A DNA stretch of 64,000 nt from Bacteroidales bacterium (lineage in GTDB: Bacteria > Bacteroidota > Bacteroidia > Bacteroidales > Bacteroidaceae). Shown piece by piece: positions 1 to 9,594 of this stretch. The DNA is taken from positions 1 through 64,000 of the forward strand of contig JALEZQ010000027.1 in NCBI GenBank assembly GCA_022772475.1, read 5' to 3'. The position numbers and the translations under genes were made by a program. Within the stretch, counting starts at the first letter, position 1. Each line of letters opens with the position of its first letter. The notes under the pieces are model-generated. The model searched no databases, was not told the origin of the DNA, and was given only the letters and a program-made list of their open reading frames with translations.

Positions 1-180
1 GGCCCCGCCGCCCAAACATCTTCATTTTGACACACCCTCCATTTTCCCCGTAGGCAAAGCATGATTCCCATCGCGCAATCCGACATTTCTACAAATTCTC
101 TTTTAGGAAAGTTTAACGGTGTGGGCGGTGAATAAAGCCTGTTTCGCGCTCTGATTTGACGGTCGCCTATTCTCTCCACA

Positions 181-380
181 CGGTTTGGGCGACGGTTTTT
201 ACGGTTTGGGCGACAGAAAAAACAGTCGCCCAAACCGTGGAAGTGCCTTTAGGACACGAAAAAAGGGCCCCGTAGAGGCCCTTATCCTTATTTGCAATGC
301 AAAGATACAACAAAACGCGGCGAAAAGCAAATCGGCTCCGGCGAGCATAGCGTGGCCAAATCCGTAAAAAAGGAAAATGG
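181..380. repeat. ~200 bp intergenic element, copy 1 (second copy at 51095-51294)
   Basis: CGGTTTGGGCGAC at 181 and 202 (21-bp period), inverted GTCGCCCAAACCG at 225-237, AGGACACGAAAAAAGGGCCCCG, CAAAGATACAACAAAA and AATCCGTAAAAAAGGAAAATG all recur in the same order and spacing at 51095-51294. Confidence 0.85.
261..331 (-). ncRNA. candidate minus-strand short RNA: promoter TTTG-N20-TATCTTTG (rc of 331-300), then hairpin AAGGGCC/GGCCCTT and a T-run
   Basis: Bacteroidetes-type promoter and intrinsic-terminator-like hairpin on the minus strand, both conserved in copy 2. Confidence 0.4.
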
Positions 381-514
381 CCCGGGCAAGTGGCGATGGC
401 ATTTTCACCAAAAGGTGTGCCAAGATGAAAAGCCCGATAGGAGGGTGTGTCAAAGCCCACAAGCGGGGAATTTGAGGTTGTCCATCTTTTTCGCGGCGTC
501 TGAGCCGGCGCGGA

Positions 515-1576
515 TTACTTCTTGTTGATGTACTCCACAATCCAGTCGCCGACCTCGCGGGTACCGTAGTGGGCGCCGCCGGCCACCTGAATCTCGGGCG
601 TGCGGACGTTAGCGGCGAGGCTGGCATCGACGGCTTCGCGTACCAGACGGCCTTCCTCTGCGAGGTTGAAGTACTCGAAGAGCATGGCGACGGAGAGAAT
701 CTGCGCCAGCGGGTTGGCGATGTTCTGACCCTTAGCCTGCGGCCACGAACCGTGGATGGGCTCGAAGACGGGCGTGCTCTCGCCGGTCGAGGCGGAGGGC
801 AGCAGACCCATCGAGCCGGTGATGCACGAGCCTTCGTCGGTGAGGATGTCGCCGAAGGTGTTCTCGGTCACCATGACGTCGAAGAAGCGGGGGTCCTGAA
901 TCATGCGCATGGCGGCGTTATCGACGTACATGTAGTCGGTGGTGACGTCGGGATACTGCGGTGCCATCTCCTGGGCCACACGGCGCCACAGGCGGCTCGA
1001 TGCCAGGACGTTGGCCTTATCGACGACGGTGAGGTGACAGCGGCGACGCATGGCATAGTCGTAGGCCACGCGGAGAATGCGCTCCACTTCGGCACGCGAA
1101 TAGGCGTTGGTGTCGTAGGCATAGTCGTCGCCCTCCTTCTTCTCACCGAAGTACATACCGCCGGTGAGCTCGCGGATGCAGACGAAGTCGGCGCCGCTGA
1201 CCAGTTCGTCCTTCAGGGGCGACTTGTGCACGAGGCAGTCGAAGGTCTGCACGGGGCGGATGTTGGCAAAGAGGCCGAGCTGCTTGCGCATGGCCAGCAG
1301 ACCCTGCTCGGGGCGCACCTTGGCAGCGGGGTTGTTGTCAAACTTGGGGTCGCCGACGGCCGAGAAGAGTACGGCATCGGCCTGACGGCAGATTTCGAGG
1401 GTCTCGGCGGGGAAGGGGTCGCCAACGGCATCGATGGCGGCGGCGCCGCAGAGGGCTTCGGTGAAGGTCACCTCGTGACCGAACTTGCGGCATACGGCCT
1501 CCATGGCGCGCACACCCTGAACGGAGATTTCGGGTCCGATGCCGTCGCCGGCAAGGACAGCAATGTGTAGTTTCAT
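515..1576 (-). CDS. leuB: 3-isopropylmalate dehydrogenase
   Basis: 353 aa; [18 protein letters not shown]-terminus, ELTGGMYFG and [18 protein letters not shown] motifs. Confidence 0.97.
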   Translation of the reverse strand: MKLHIAVLAGDGIGPEISVQGVRAMEAVCRKFGHEVTFTEALCGAAAIDAVGDPFPAETLEICRQADAVLFSAVGDPKFDNNPAAKVRPEQGLLAMRKQLGLFANIRPVQTFDCLVHKSPLKDELVSGADFVCIRELTGGMYFGEKKEGDDYAYDTNAYSRAEVERILRVAYDYAMRRRCHLTVVDKANVLASSRLWRRVAQEMAPQYPDVTTDYMYVDNAAMRMIQDPRFFDVMVTENTFGDILTDEGSCITGSMGLLPSASTGESTPVFEPIHGSWPQAKGQNIANPLAQILSVAMLFEYFNLAEEGRLVREAVDASLAANVRTPEIQVAGGAHYGTREVGDWIVEYINKK

Positions 1577-1606
1577 ATCTATCTTATTTATCTTTCTTTT
1601 CCTATA

Positions 1607-2572
1607 CTACTTGTCTTTCTTTCCGAAGATGGAGAAGTGGACGTAGCGCTTGGGGTGGGCCTTGAGGTCGATCATGAGGGAGTCGGCATGGCTCATGGTG
1701 CTCGTCAGGTGGTTGTAGAAACCGGCGTCGTTGAGGAAGAGGCCGAGGCTGTTGTCGCGGCTGCGCATCTGCGTGTCGAGGAAGGAGGTGGTCTGCACGA
1801 GGTTGGCGCTGACGGTCTGCATGCTGGCCATGGTGTGGTTGACGCTCTTCATGGTGCCGGCGATGTCGCTCTTGGCCACGTCGGCGGTAATCTGCTCGAC
1901 GTGGGCGCTGGTGCGCTTGAGGTTATCTACCATCTGCGGTACGTCGTTGGCCATCATGCCGTTGAGCGTGTGCGTGGTCTGGCGCAGGTCGGCGGTGATG
2001 GCGGCGGTGTTGTGCAGGGTCTGCAGCAGGGCGCTGTCGCCGGTGAGGCGCTGCAGGTTGGCCATGATGGTGTCAAGTTTGGGGAGCATCTGCTCGAAAG
2101 TGGGGAGCATCTTCTCGAGTTTGACCATGGCGCCTTCGTGGATGCCGCCGCTGATGGTGTCGCCGGGGGCGAGCAGAGCGGTGGGGTTCTGCCCGAGGAC
2201 GAGGCTCATCTTGACGCCGCCCATCAGTTCCGACTCCAGTTCGGCGCGTGTGCCCTGGGGGACATTCATCGACTTGTTCAGGTCCACCACGACAATGACC
2301 TGATCGGTGCGGTCGTAGGTATAGTCGATGCGGCTGACGATGCCCACGTTGTAGCCATTGGCATAGACGGGACTGCTCTCGGTGAGGCCGGCGACGTCGG
2401 CAAACTTGACGTAGAAGGTGTTGGTACTCTTGAACACGTTGACCCCTTTGAGCATGTTGAGGCCGATAAAGAGAAGGACGATGGCCACGATGGCCATCAG
2501 CGCGATTTTGATTTCCTTACTTTTCATGGTGGTAGGAGAATAGAGGCTTGCTTTATGAGGGTTGTATGCCAC
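1607..2572 (-). CDS. MlaD/MCE-family lipid transport protein
   Basis: N-terminal TM helix followed by MCE domain (FKSTNTFYVKFADVAGLTESSPVYANGYNVGIV). Confidence 0.88.
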   Translation of the reverse strand: MAYNPHKASLYSPTTMKSKEIKIALMAIVAIVLLFIGLNMLKGVNVFKSTNTFYVKFADVAGLTESSPVYANGYNVGIVSRIDYTYDRTDQVIVVVDLNKSMNVPQGTRAELESELMGGVKMSLVLGQNPTALLAPGDTISGGIHEGAMVKLEKMLPTFEQMLPKLDTIMANLQRLTGDSALLQTLHNTAAITADLRQTTHTLNGMMANDVPQMVDNLKRTSAHVEQITADVAKSDIAGTMKSVNHTMASMQTVSANLVQTTSFLDTQMRSRDNSLGLFLNDAGFYNHLTSTMSHADSLMIDLKAHPKRYVHFSIFGKKDK

Positions 2573-2590
2573 AGCGCCTGCCGTCAGCGT

Positions 2591-3976
2591 TCAGCGCTTG
2601 CTTCGGCTCTGACGTATGGCGTCGCTGAGGTTGACGCGCTTGCCGCCGGCGAAGGCCACGATGAAGGCGTCGGGAAACTTCTTGGCGATTGTGGTGCGCA
2701 GGCGCTTGATTTCGTTATAGTCCGGCGTGCTGCCGTAGGTGTATTTGTACATGCCGCCCTCGCGGTAGAAATCGACGGGGCTGAGTCCCTTGAAGCGGGC
2801 GTCGCTCTTTTTGAGCTGGCGGTCGACCACGAAGAGCTGTATGCGGAATATGGGGCGCTCGCTGTCATCCTCGCTGTGGTCAGGCTGCGTGTGCTCGGGC
2901 CGGCTCTGCCGCTGCGGCGCGGGCCGGTCGGCGGGGCGGTCGGGACGGCTACCGCTGTCGGCCGGCGCGGCATCTGATTTTGAGGGCGTAGATGGTGTGG
3001 ACGGCCGGGGCGCAGGCTCTGCCGACGCGTCATCGGCCGGCAGCGCGGGGAGGTCGGCCGGACGGGCATTGGTGTGCTTGCGGCGGTAGGCGGCGATGCC
3101 GTTGTAGAGGCTGAGCGCCAGTTCGCTCACACCGCGGTCCGACAGCAGATAGCGCTCCTCGTCGGGCGTGGAGATGAAACCCAGTTCGGTGAGGATGGCG
3201 GGCATCGACGTATTGCGCAGCACAAGGAAGCCGGCCTGATGCACACCCTTGTTCTGGCGCCCGGCGCGGGCATACTGCTGCTGGACGGCGCGGGCCAGCT
3301 CGATGCTCTGCGTCATATAGCGGTCCTGCATCAGCTCGAAGATGATGTAGCTCTCGGCCTTGTTGGGGTCGAAGCCCGCGTAGCGCTGGCGGTAGTCTTT
3401 CTCATAGACAATGACCGAGTTTTCGCGCTTGGCCACCTCCAGGTTGGCGGCGGCGCGGGCCGTACCGAGGGTATAGGTCTCCGTGCCGCGAGCTATCTGG
3501 CCCTTGGGCAGGGCATTGGTGTGGATGGAGACGAAGAGGTCCGCCTTGGCGTTGTTGGCAATGTCGGCGCGGCGGTCCAGCGCCACGAAGACGTCGGTGC
3601 GGCGGGTATAGACCACCTTGACCTCGGGGCAGTTGGCCTCGATGAGGCGGCCCAGCGCGAGGGCCACCTTCAGGTTGATGTTCTTCTCCTTGCCCACCTT
3701 GCCCACGGCACCCGCATCGTGGCCGCCATGGCCCGCGTCGATGACGAGGGTAAACGATTTCTTGCCGCCATCGAGAGGCTCAGCCCACACGGGCACGGCA
3801 GAAAGCAGGACAACGACGGCGAGGAGCAGGCGCAGCACGCCGCCGGGGAAAGGACACAGTATTCGCAGCATAACGGCCACAAAGGTAAGAAGATTTTTTA
3901 AGGTGCATTCCATCCTTGGCGCGATAGATAGCAAGTTTTCCTTCATCAAGGGCCTACGCGCCACTTTCCACGCCAT
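2591..3976 (-). CDS. N-acetylmuramoyl-L-alanine amidase (Amidase_3)
   Basis: FTLVIDAGHGGHDAGAVG, SIHTNA, ILTELGFIST motifs; Pro-rich linker. Confidence 0.92.
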   Translation of the reverse strand: MAWKVARRPLMKENLLSIAPRMECTLKNLLTFVAVMLRILCPFPGGVLRLLLAVVVLLSAVPVWAEPLDGGKKSFTLVIDAGHGGHDAGAVGKVGKEKNINLKVALALGRLIEANCPEVKVVYTRRTDVFVALDRRADIANNAKADLFVSIHTNALPKGQIARGTETYTLGTARAAANLEVAKRENSVIVYEKDYRQRYAGFDPNKAESYIIFELMQDRYMTQSIELARAVQQQYARAGRQNKGVHQAGFLVLRNTSMPAILTELGFISTPDEERYLLSDRGVSELALSLYNGIAAYRRKHTNARPADLPALPADDASAEPAPRPSTPSTPSKSDAAPADSGSRPDRPADRPAPQRQSRPEHTQPDHSEDDSERPIFRIQLFVVDRQLKKSDARFKGLSPVDFYREGGMYKYTYGSTPDYNEIKRLRTTIAKKFPDAFIVAFAGGKRVNLSDAIRQSRSKR

Positions 3977-4040
3977 TTATAAAGCGCAGTTTACACTCCG
4001 CACGCCACGGCCGCAATTTTAAGGAAAAAGCCTGCAAACA

Positions 4041-4072
4041 TTTTGCCATACGAGAGCGTTGGCGTAACTTTG
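4041..4072 (+). promoter_or_regulatory. Bacteroidetes-type promoter TTTTG-N19-TAACTTTG
   Basis: TTTTG 4041-4045 and TAACTTTG 4065-4072, upstream of the purH-like/mre cluster. Confidence 0.7.
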
Positions 4073-4238
4073 CACACATATTATATAGATGTATAAGTCA
4101 TGGCGCTCAGAGGCGGCGAGCAATGCCACAGCAGTTCCCCCTCAGCCCAAGCCCGCCCGGGCAGCGATGAAGCCCGCCGGCGGCGATTACCATGCCAATA
4201 AACCAGCAAGATTAACGTCCATAATCCACAACCCCACC

Positions 4239-4835
<597 letters not shown>

Positions 4836-5026
4836 GCCCGGCCACGACAAGGCTGACGCAGACAGGGGCATGAGCGCCCGATGCTGCCCAACTCTCTTCG
4901 CGACCCGTGCCGGACGGTGCGGGTCGCTTCTCCCCCCTCTCCACCCATCCCCCCCCACCCCACCGGCGGCAGGTACATGCTGCGTCAACGCCCCGCACTT
5001 GCCCGCCCTAACTCACAGACAGACGA

Positions 5027-6070
5027 ATGAGTTTCCTCAGATATTTCTCCAAACTGTTCTCGTTCACCCAGGAACTGGCCATCGACCTGGGTACGGCCAA
5101 CACCATCATCATCAGCGATGACGAGATTGTGGTCAACGAGCCCTCGGTAGTGGCGCTCGACCGCCACTCCGAACGGATGATTGCCGTCGGCGAGCAGGCC
5201 AAACTGATGTACGAAAAGACGAACGACAAGATACGCGTCATCCGCCCCCTGCGCGACGGCGTCATCGCCGACTTCAACGCCTGCGAGCAGATGATGCGCG
5301 GCCTCATCAACATGGTGCACCGCGGCAAGCGCCTGTTCTCGCCCTCGCTGCGCATGGTCATCGGCGTGCCCTCGGGCTCGACCGAAGTGGAGCTCCGCGC
5401 CGTGCGCGACTCGGCCGAACATGCCGGCGGACGCGACATCTTCCTGCTCTTCGAACCCATGGCGGCAGCCATCGGCGTAGGCATCGACGTCAACGCCCCC
5501 GAAGGCAACATGGTGGTTGACATAGGTGGCGGTACCACCGAGATCGCCGTCATCTCGCTCGGCGGCATCGTCTCGAACAACTCTATCAAGATGGCCGGCG
5601 ACGACTTCAACGCCGAGATTATGGACTACATGAGCCGCCAGCACAACGTCAAGGTCAGCGAGCGCATGGCCGAACGTATCAAGATTCACGTCGGTGCCGC
5701 CCTCACGGACCTGGGCGAGAACGCCCCGGCCGACTACGTGGTGCACGGCCCGAACCGCATCACCACCATGCCCATGGAGGTGCCCGTATGCTACCAGGAG
5801 ATTGCCCACTGCCTGGAGAAATCGGTGGCACGCATCGAGCAGGCCATCATCTCCGCCCTGGAGAAGACGCCGCCCGAGCTCTACGCCGACATCGTCAAGA
5901 ACGGCATCTACCTCACAGGCGGCGGCGCCCTGCTCCGCGGTCTGGACAAGCGTCTGACGGACAAAATCAACATCCCCTTCCACGTGGCCGAAGACCCCCT
6001 GCTCTGCGTAGCACGTGGCACAGGCGTGGCGCTCAAAAACGTGGACAAATTTACCTTCCTCATGCGATAA
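5027..6070 (+). CDS. mreB: Rod shape-determining protein MreB
   Basis: DLGTANTIII, VDIGGGTTEIAVISLGGIV, LTGGGALLRGLD. Confidence 0.97.
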   Translation: MSFLRYFSKLFSFTQELAIDLGTANTIIISDDEIVVNEPSVVALDRHSERMIAVGEQAKLMYEKTNDKIRVIRPLRDGVIADFNACEQMMRGLINMVHRGKRLFSPSLRMVIGVPSGSTEVELRAVRDSAEHAGGRDIFLLFEPMAAAIGVGIDVNAPEGNMVVDIGGGTTEIAVISLGGIVSNNSIKMAGDDFNAEIMDYMSRQHNVKVSERMAERIKIHVGAALTDLGENAPADYVVHGPNRITTMPMEVPVCYQEIAHCLEKSVARIEQAIISALEKTPPELYADIVKNGIYLTGGGALLRGLDKRLTDKINIPFHVAEDPLLCVARGTGVALKNVDKFTFLMR

Positions 6071-6095
6071 CCGCACGACCGAAGGAGCCCCCTTA

Positions 6096-6132
6096 TGTCA
6101 CCCACAGCGCCACAACACGCTGTGGGTGACAA
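6096..6132 (+). terminator. hairpin TGTCACCCACAGCG...CGCTGTGGGTGACA between mreB and mreC
   Basis: near-perfect 14-bp inverted repeat; no strong T-run, so may be an mRNA processing or attenuation structure. Confidence 0.5.
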
Positions 6133-6145
6133 CCATATTTAGGGA

Positions 6146-6201
6146 GGCCGACGGCTTAGTGTAGACGACCGGCGGCTCAGTAGTAGGCAGCCGACGGCTT
6201 A
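6146..6201 (+). repeat. three imperfect ~21-22 bp repeats, core GCCGACGGCTTA
   Basis: GGCCGACGGCTTA / GACCGGCGGCTCA / CAGCCGACGGCTTA, cores at 6147, 6168 and 6190. Confidence 0.75.
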
Positions 6202-6236
6202 TTCTCCCCATCCATTCCCCAACGACAACCACTCCC

Positions 6237-7094
6237 GTGTTTTACCTTCTCGACTTTTTCCGCAAGAACAGTTATCTGCTGCTCTTCCTGGTGCTCGAAA
6301 CGGTGAGCTTCATCCTGCTCTTCCGCTTCAACCACTATCAGGGCAGCGTCTGGCTGTCGTCGGCCAACGAGGTGGCCGCCGGCGTGCAGAACCTCTACAC
6401 CGGCATCGAACGCTATACGGCGCTGGGACAGGTCAACGAACGCCTGACGAGCGAAAACCTGCGCCTGCAGATGGAGAACGCTCGGCTGAGGAAAGCCCTC
6501 ACACAGGCCACGCACGACTCGACGCTGACCGAGCGCCTGCTGGCCGACCATCTGGCGGGCTACGACCTCATCCCCGCCACGGTGGTGTCGAACATGGTGG
6601 GCACGCGCCACAACTACCTCGTCATCGACCGCGGCACAAACCACGGCGTGCGCCCGGAAATGGGCGTCGTGGGCGGCGGCGGCATCGTGGGCATCGTCTA
6701 TCTGGCGGGGGCCAACCATGCGCTGGTCATCCCCGTGACCAACAAGAAGTCGAGCATCAGCTGCCGCATACGCGGACAAAACTACTTCGGCTACCTGCAG
6801 TGGGACGGCAAGAGCCTGCTCCACGCCGCCGTCGATGACATTCCCCGCTATGCCCGCGTCAAGGTGGGCGACGTCGTCGAGACCAGCGGCTACTCCTCCG
6901 TCTTCCCCCCCGGCCTCTTCGTGGGCCGCATCAAAGGCATCGGCAACTCCGCCGACGGCCAGTCGTACCGCCTGAACGTCACCCTCGGCACCGACTTCGC
7001 CCGTCTGAGCGACGTCTGCGTCATCGCCACGCCCTACAAGGCTGAGATTGACACGCTGCGAAGCAAAGCCGACGAAGACCTGCTCGGCGAATAA
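6237..7094 (+). CDS. mreC: Rod shape-determining protein MreC
   Basis: N-terminal TM, coiled coil, YLVIDRGTNHGVRPEMGVVGGGGIVGIV; GTG start; between mreB and mreD. Confidence 0.93.
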   Translation: MFYLLDFFRKNSYLLLFLVLETVSFILLFRFNHYQGSVWLSSANEVAAGVQNLYTGIERYTALGQVNERLTSENLRLQMENARLRKALTQATHDSTLTERLLADHLAGYDLIPATVVSNMVGTRHNYLVIDRGTNHGVRPEMGVVGGGGIVGIVYLAGANHALVIPVTNKKSSISCRIRGQNYFGYLQWDGKSLLHAAVDDIPRYARVKVGDVVETSGYSSVFPPGLFVGRIKGIGNSADGQSYRLNVTLGTDFARLSDVCVIATPYKAEIDTLRSKADEDLLGE

Positions 7095-7168
7095 CAGCGA
7101 AGGCCACTGACGACGATGAATACGCCGCAGCGCCGCAATTGTTTCCCCCCAAACTCTACCCTGTCCCC

Positions 7169-7684
7169 GTGCTTCAAACCATCTTTTCACGCATCGCCTG
7201 GTTTGCCGCCCTCATCCTGCTGCAAGCCTTAGTGTGCAGCCATATCCACCTCGGCGGCTACGCCATCCCCCTGCCCTACGTCTATCTGCTCTGCATCCTG
7301 CCGATGGCCGCCCCGCGGTGGGTGTTCATCCTCACGGGCTTCGTCACCGGGCTGGCGGCCGACATCATGGTCAATACGCCCGGCATGGCGGCAGCCTCGA
7401 TGACGGCGTGCGGACTGCTGGCGCCGATGGTATGCCCGCTCTTCGCCCCGACGGACGCCGAGATGGACGAGTTCCGCCCCTCGGCCGTGACGATGAAATG
7501 GTCGGGCTTCCTCAGTTATGCAGCCGTACTGACGCTCGCCCACTGCATTCTTTTCTTCGCCATCGAAGCCTTCACCCTGAGTCTGTGGCCGGAAATGGCG
7601 CTGACGTGTCTCGCCAGCGCCGCGCTGACCATGCTCTTCATCACAGCCTTTGAGATGCTGCGCAAACCGCACATCAAGGGCTGA
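7169..7684 (+). CDS. mreD: Rod shape-determining protein MreD
   Basis: multi-TM small protein in mreBC-mreD-mrdA order; probable GTG start 7169 (alternative TTG 7139). Confidence 0.85.
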   Translation: MLQTIFSRIAWFAALILLQALVCSHIHLGGYAIPLPYVYLLCILPMAAPRWVFILTGFVTGLAADIMVNTPGMAAASMTACGLLAPMVCPLFAPTDAEMDEFRPSAVTMKWSGFLSYAAVLTLAHCILFFAIEAFTLSLWPEMALTCLASAALTMLFITAFEMLRKPHIKG

Positions 7685-7743
7685 CGGCACGGCCGGCACG
7701 CCATAGACCCGCCATTTCCCCTTTCTGTTTTACTCCCCATCCA

Positions 7744-9594
7744 TTGCCTGCTGTGAACGGCGAACCCAACTTCTCGAACCGGAAATACATCATCGGCGGT
7801 ATTGCCTTCTGCATTACCGTCGTCTATATCCTGCGCCTGCTCTCGCTGCAAATCATGAGCGACGACTACAAGAAGAATGCCGACTCGAACGCCTTCCGCA
7901 AGGAGATTCAGTATCCCTCGCGCGGACTCATCATGGACCGCAAGGGGCGCCTGCTGGTCTATAACGAATCGTCCTACAACATCATGGTGGTCATGAACGA
8001 GCAGCGCGGCATCGACACGCTCGACTTCTGCCAGACCGTAGGCATCACCCGCGACCACTACATCCGCCGCATGGACGAAATCAAGGCCAAGCCCAACTAC
8101 TCGCGCTACACGCCGCAGGTGTTCATGACGCAGATACCGGCGGAGGAGTTCTCGGTGTTTCGTGAAAAACTGTTCCGCTTCAAGGGCTTCTCGGTAGAGA
8201 AACGCTCCGTGCGCCACTACACCACGGGCTTAGCGGCCCACTTGCTGGGCGACGTGGGCGAGGTCAACGATGCCGACATCGAGAACGACGACTACTACCA
8301 GAGCGGCGACTTCATCGGCAAACTGGGCGTGGAACGCTCGTACGAGAAGCAGCTGCGCGGCGAGAAGGGCATGCGCATCATGCTGCGCGACGTCCACGGC
8401 CGCACCCGCGGCCACTATCAGGACGGCCGCTACGACCGCGCTCCCGTGCCGGGCCACGACATCACGCTGAGCATCGACATGGACCTCCAGGCGCTGGCCG
8501 AACGCCTGCTCGAGGGCAAACTGGGCGCCATCGTGGCCATCGAGCCCGCCACGGGCGAGATTCTCTGCATGGCGTCGTCGCCCACCTACGACCCCCGCGA
8601 CATGGTGGGCCGCAACCGCGGCGCCAACCACCTGCGTCTGAGCCGCGACCCCATGCGCCCCCTGCTCAACCGCGCCATCATGGGCACCTACCCCCCGGGC
8701 TCGACGTTCAAGATCACGCAGGCGCTGCTCGGACTGCAGGAGGGCAGTATCACGCCCGACATCGCCTTCCCCTGTAACCACGGCTTCAACTACAAGGGCC
8801 TGCACCTGGGCTGCCACGGCCACGCCTCGCCCATCCCCCTTGTACCGGCTATCGGCACGTCCTGCAACGCCTACTTCTGCTGGAACCTCAACCGCATGTT
8901 CAGCAACCGCAGCAAGTATCACAACGTTCAGGAGGCCATGACGGTGTGGAAAGACTACATGGTGGATATGGGCTTCGGCTACAAACTGGGCGTCGATTTG
9001 CCGGGCGAACGCCGCGGCATGATTCCCAATGCCGACTACTACGACAGCCACTACCGCGGCGCATGGAACGCCCTCACGGTCATCTCCATCTCCATCGGCC
9101 AGGGCGAGGTCACCGCCACGCCGCTGCAGATATGCAACCTCGCGGCCACCGTGGCCAATCGCGGACACTACTACATCCCCCACGTGGTGCACAGTATCAA
9201 GGGCGGACAGCTCGACACGCTCTACACCCGTCCCCACCGCACCCGCGTGGACCGCAAGTATTACGACCTGGCCGTGGCGGGCATGCGCCGCGCCGTCACC
9301 GGCGGCACCTGCCACGCCGCCAACATCCCGGGCTACGAGGTGTGCGGCAAGACGGGCACGGCGCAAAACCGCGGTCACGACCACAGCGCCTTCATGGGCT
9401 TCGCCCCCATGGACAAGCCGCGCATCGCCGTCGTAGCCTACGTGGAGAACGGCGGCTTCGGTGCCGTCTATGGTGTGCCCATCGGCACGCTCATCATGGA
9501 GCAGTACCTCAACGGCAGCCTCTCGGAGGCATCAGAGAAACGGGCCGCAGAGATTCAGGCCAAACGCATCAAATACGGAGACTATGTCAGATAA
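7744..9594 (+). CDS. mrdA: Penicillin-binding protein 2
   Basis: YPPGSTFKI, GTSCNAYF, GKTGTAQN transpeptidase motifs; start ambiguous (TTG 7744 or GTG 7753). Confidence 0.95.
   Translation: MPAVNGEPNFSNRKYIIGGIAFCITVVYILRLLSLQIMSDDYKKNADSNAFRKEIQYPSRGLIMDRKGRLLVYNESSYNIMVVMNEQRGIDTLDFCQTVGITRDHYIRRMDEIKAKPNYSRYTPQVFMTQIPAEEFSVFREKLFRFKGFSVEKRSVRHYTTGLAAHLLGDVGEVNDADIENDDYYQSGDFIGKLGVERSYEKQLRGEKGMRIMLRDVHGRTRGHYQDGRYDRAPVPGHDITLSIDMDLQALAERLLEGKLGAIVAIEPATGEILCMASSPTYDPRDMVGRNRGANHLRLSRDPMRPLLNRAIMGTYPPGSTFKITQALLGLQEGSITPDIAFPCNHGFNYKGLHLGCHGHASPIPLVPAIGTSCNAYFCWNLNRMFSNRSKYHNVQEAMTVWKDYMVDMGFGYKLGVDLPGERRGMIPNADYYDSHYRGAWNALTVISISIGQGEVTATPLQICNLAATVANRGHYYIPHVVHSIKGGQLDTLYTRPHRTRVDRKYYDLAVAGMRRAVTGGTCHAANIPGYEVCGKTGTAQNRGHDHSAFMGFAPMDKPRIAVVAYVENGGFGAVYGVPIGTLIMEQYLNGSLSEASEKRAAEIQAKRIKYGDYVR

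Noticed and set aside
167-460. Minus-strand ORF in the 200-bp element (97 aa), resembling the 51018-51371 frame (..ALFSCPKG..TVWAT.FSVAQTVKT.AQTV..)
   Set aside because: Frame similarity follows from the nucleotide repeat; the frame runs through the promoter and hairpin motifs, starts lie in unconserved flanks and many changes are non-synonymous. A non-coding element fits better, though coding is not fully excluded.
4951-4960. C8 tracts upstream of mreB (~4949-4956) and cls (~32164-32171) as phase-variable tracts
   Set aside because: Eight-base runs are plausible by chance in this GC-rich sequence and the downstream genes are housekeeping; not enough evidence.
4836-5026. Frameshift explaining the short PurH
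   Set aside because: The sequence after the stop shows no AICAR formyltransferase motifs in any frame and mreB begins 191 nt later, so domain absence is more likely than a frameshift.
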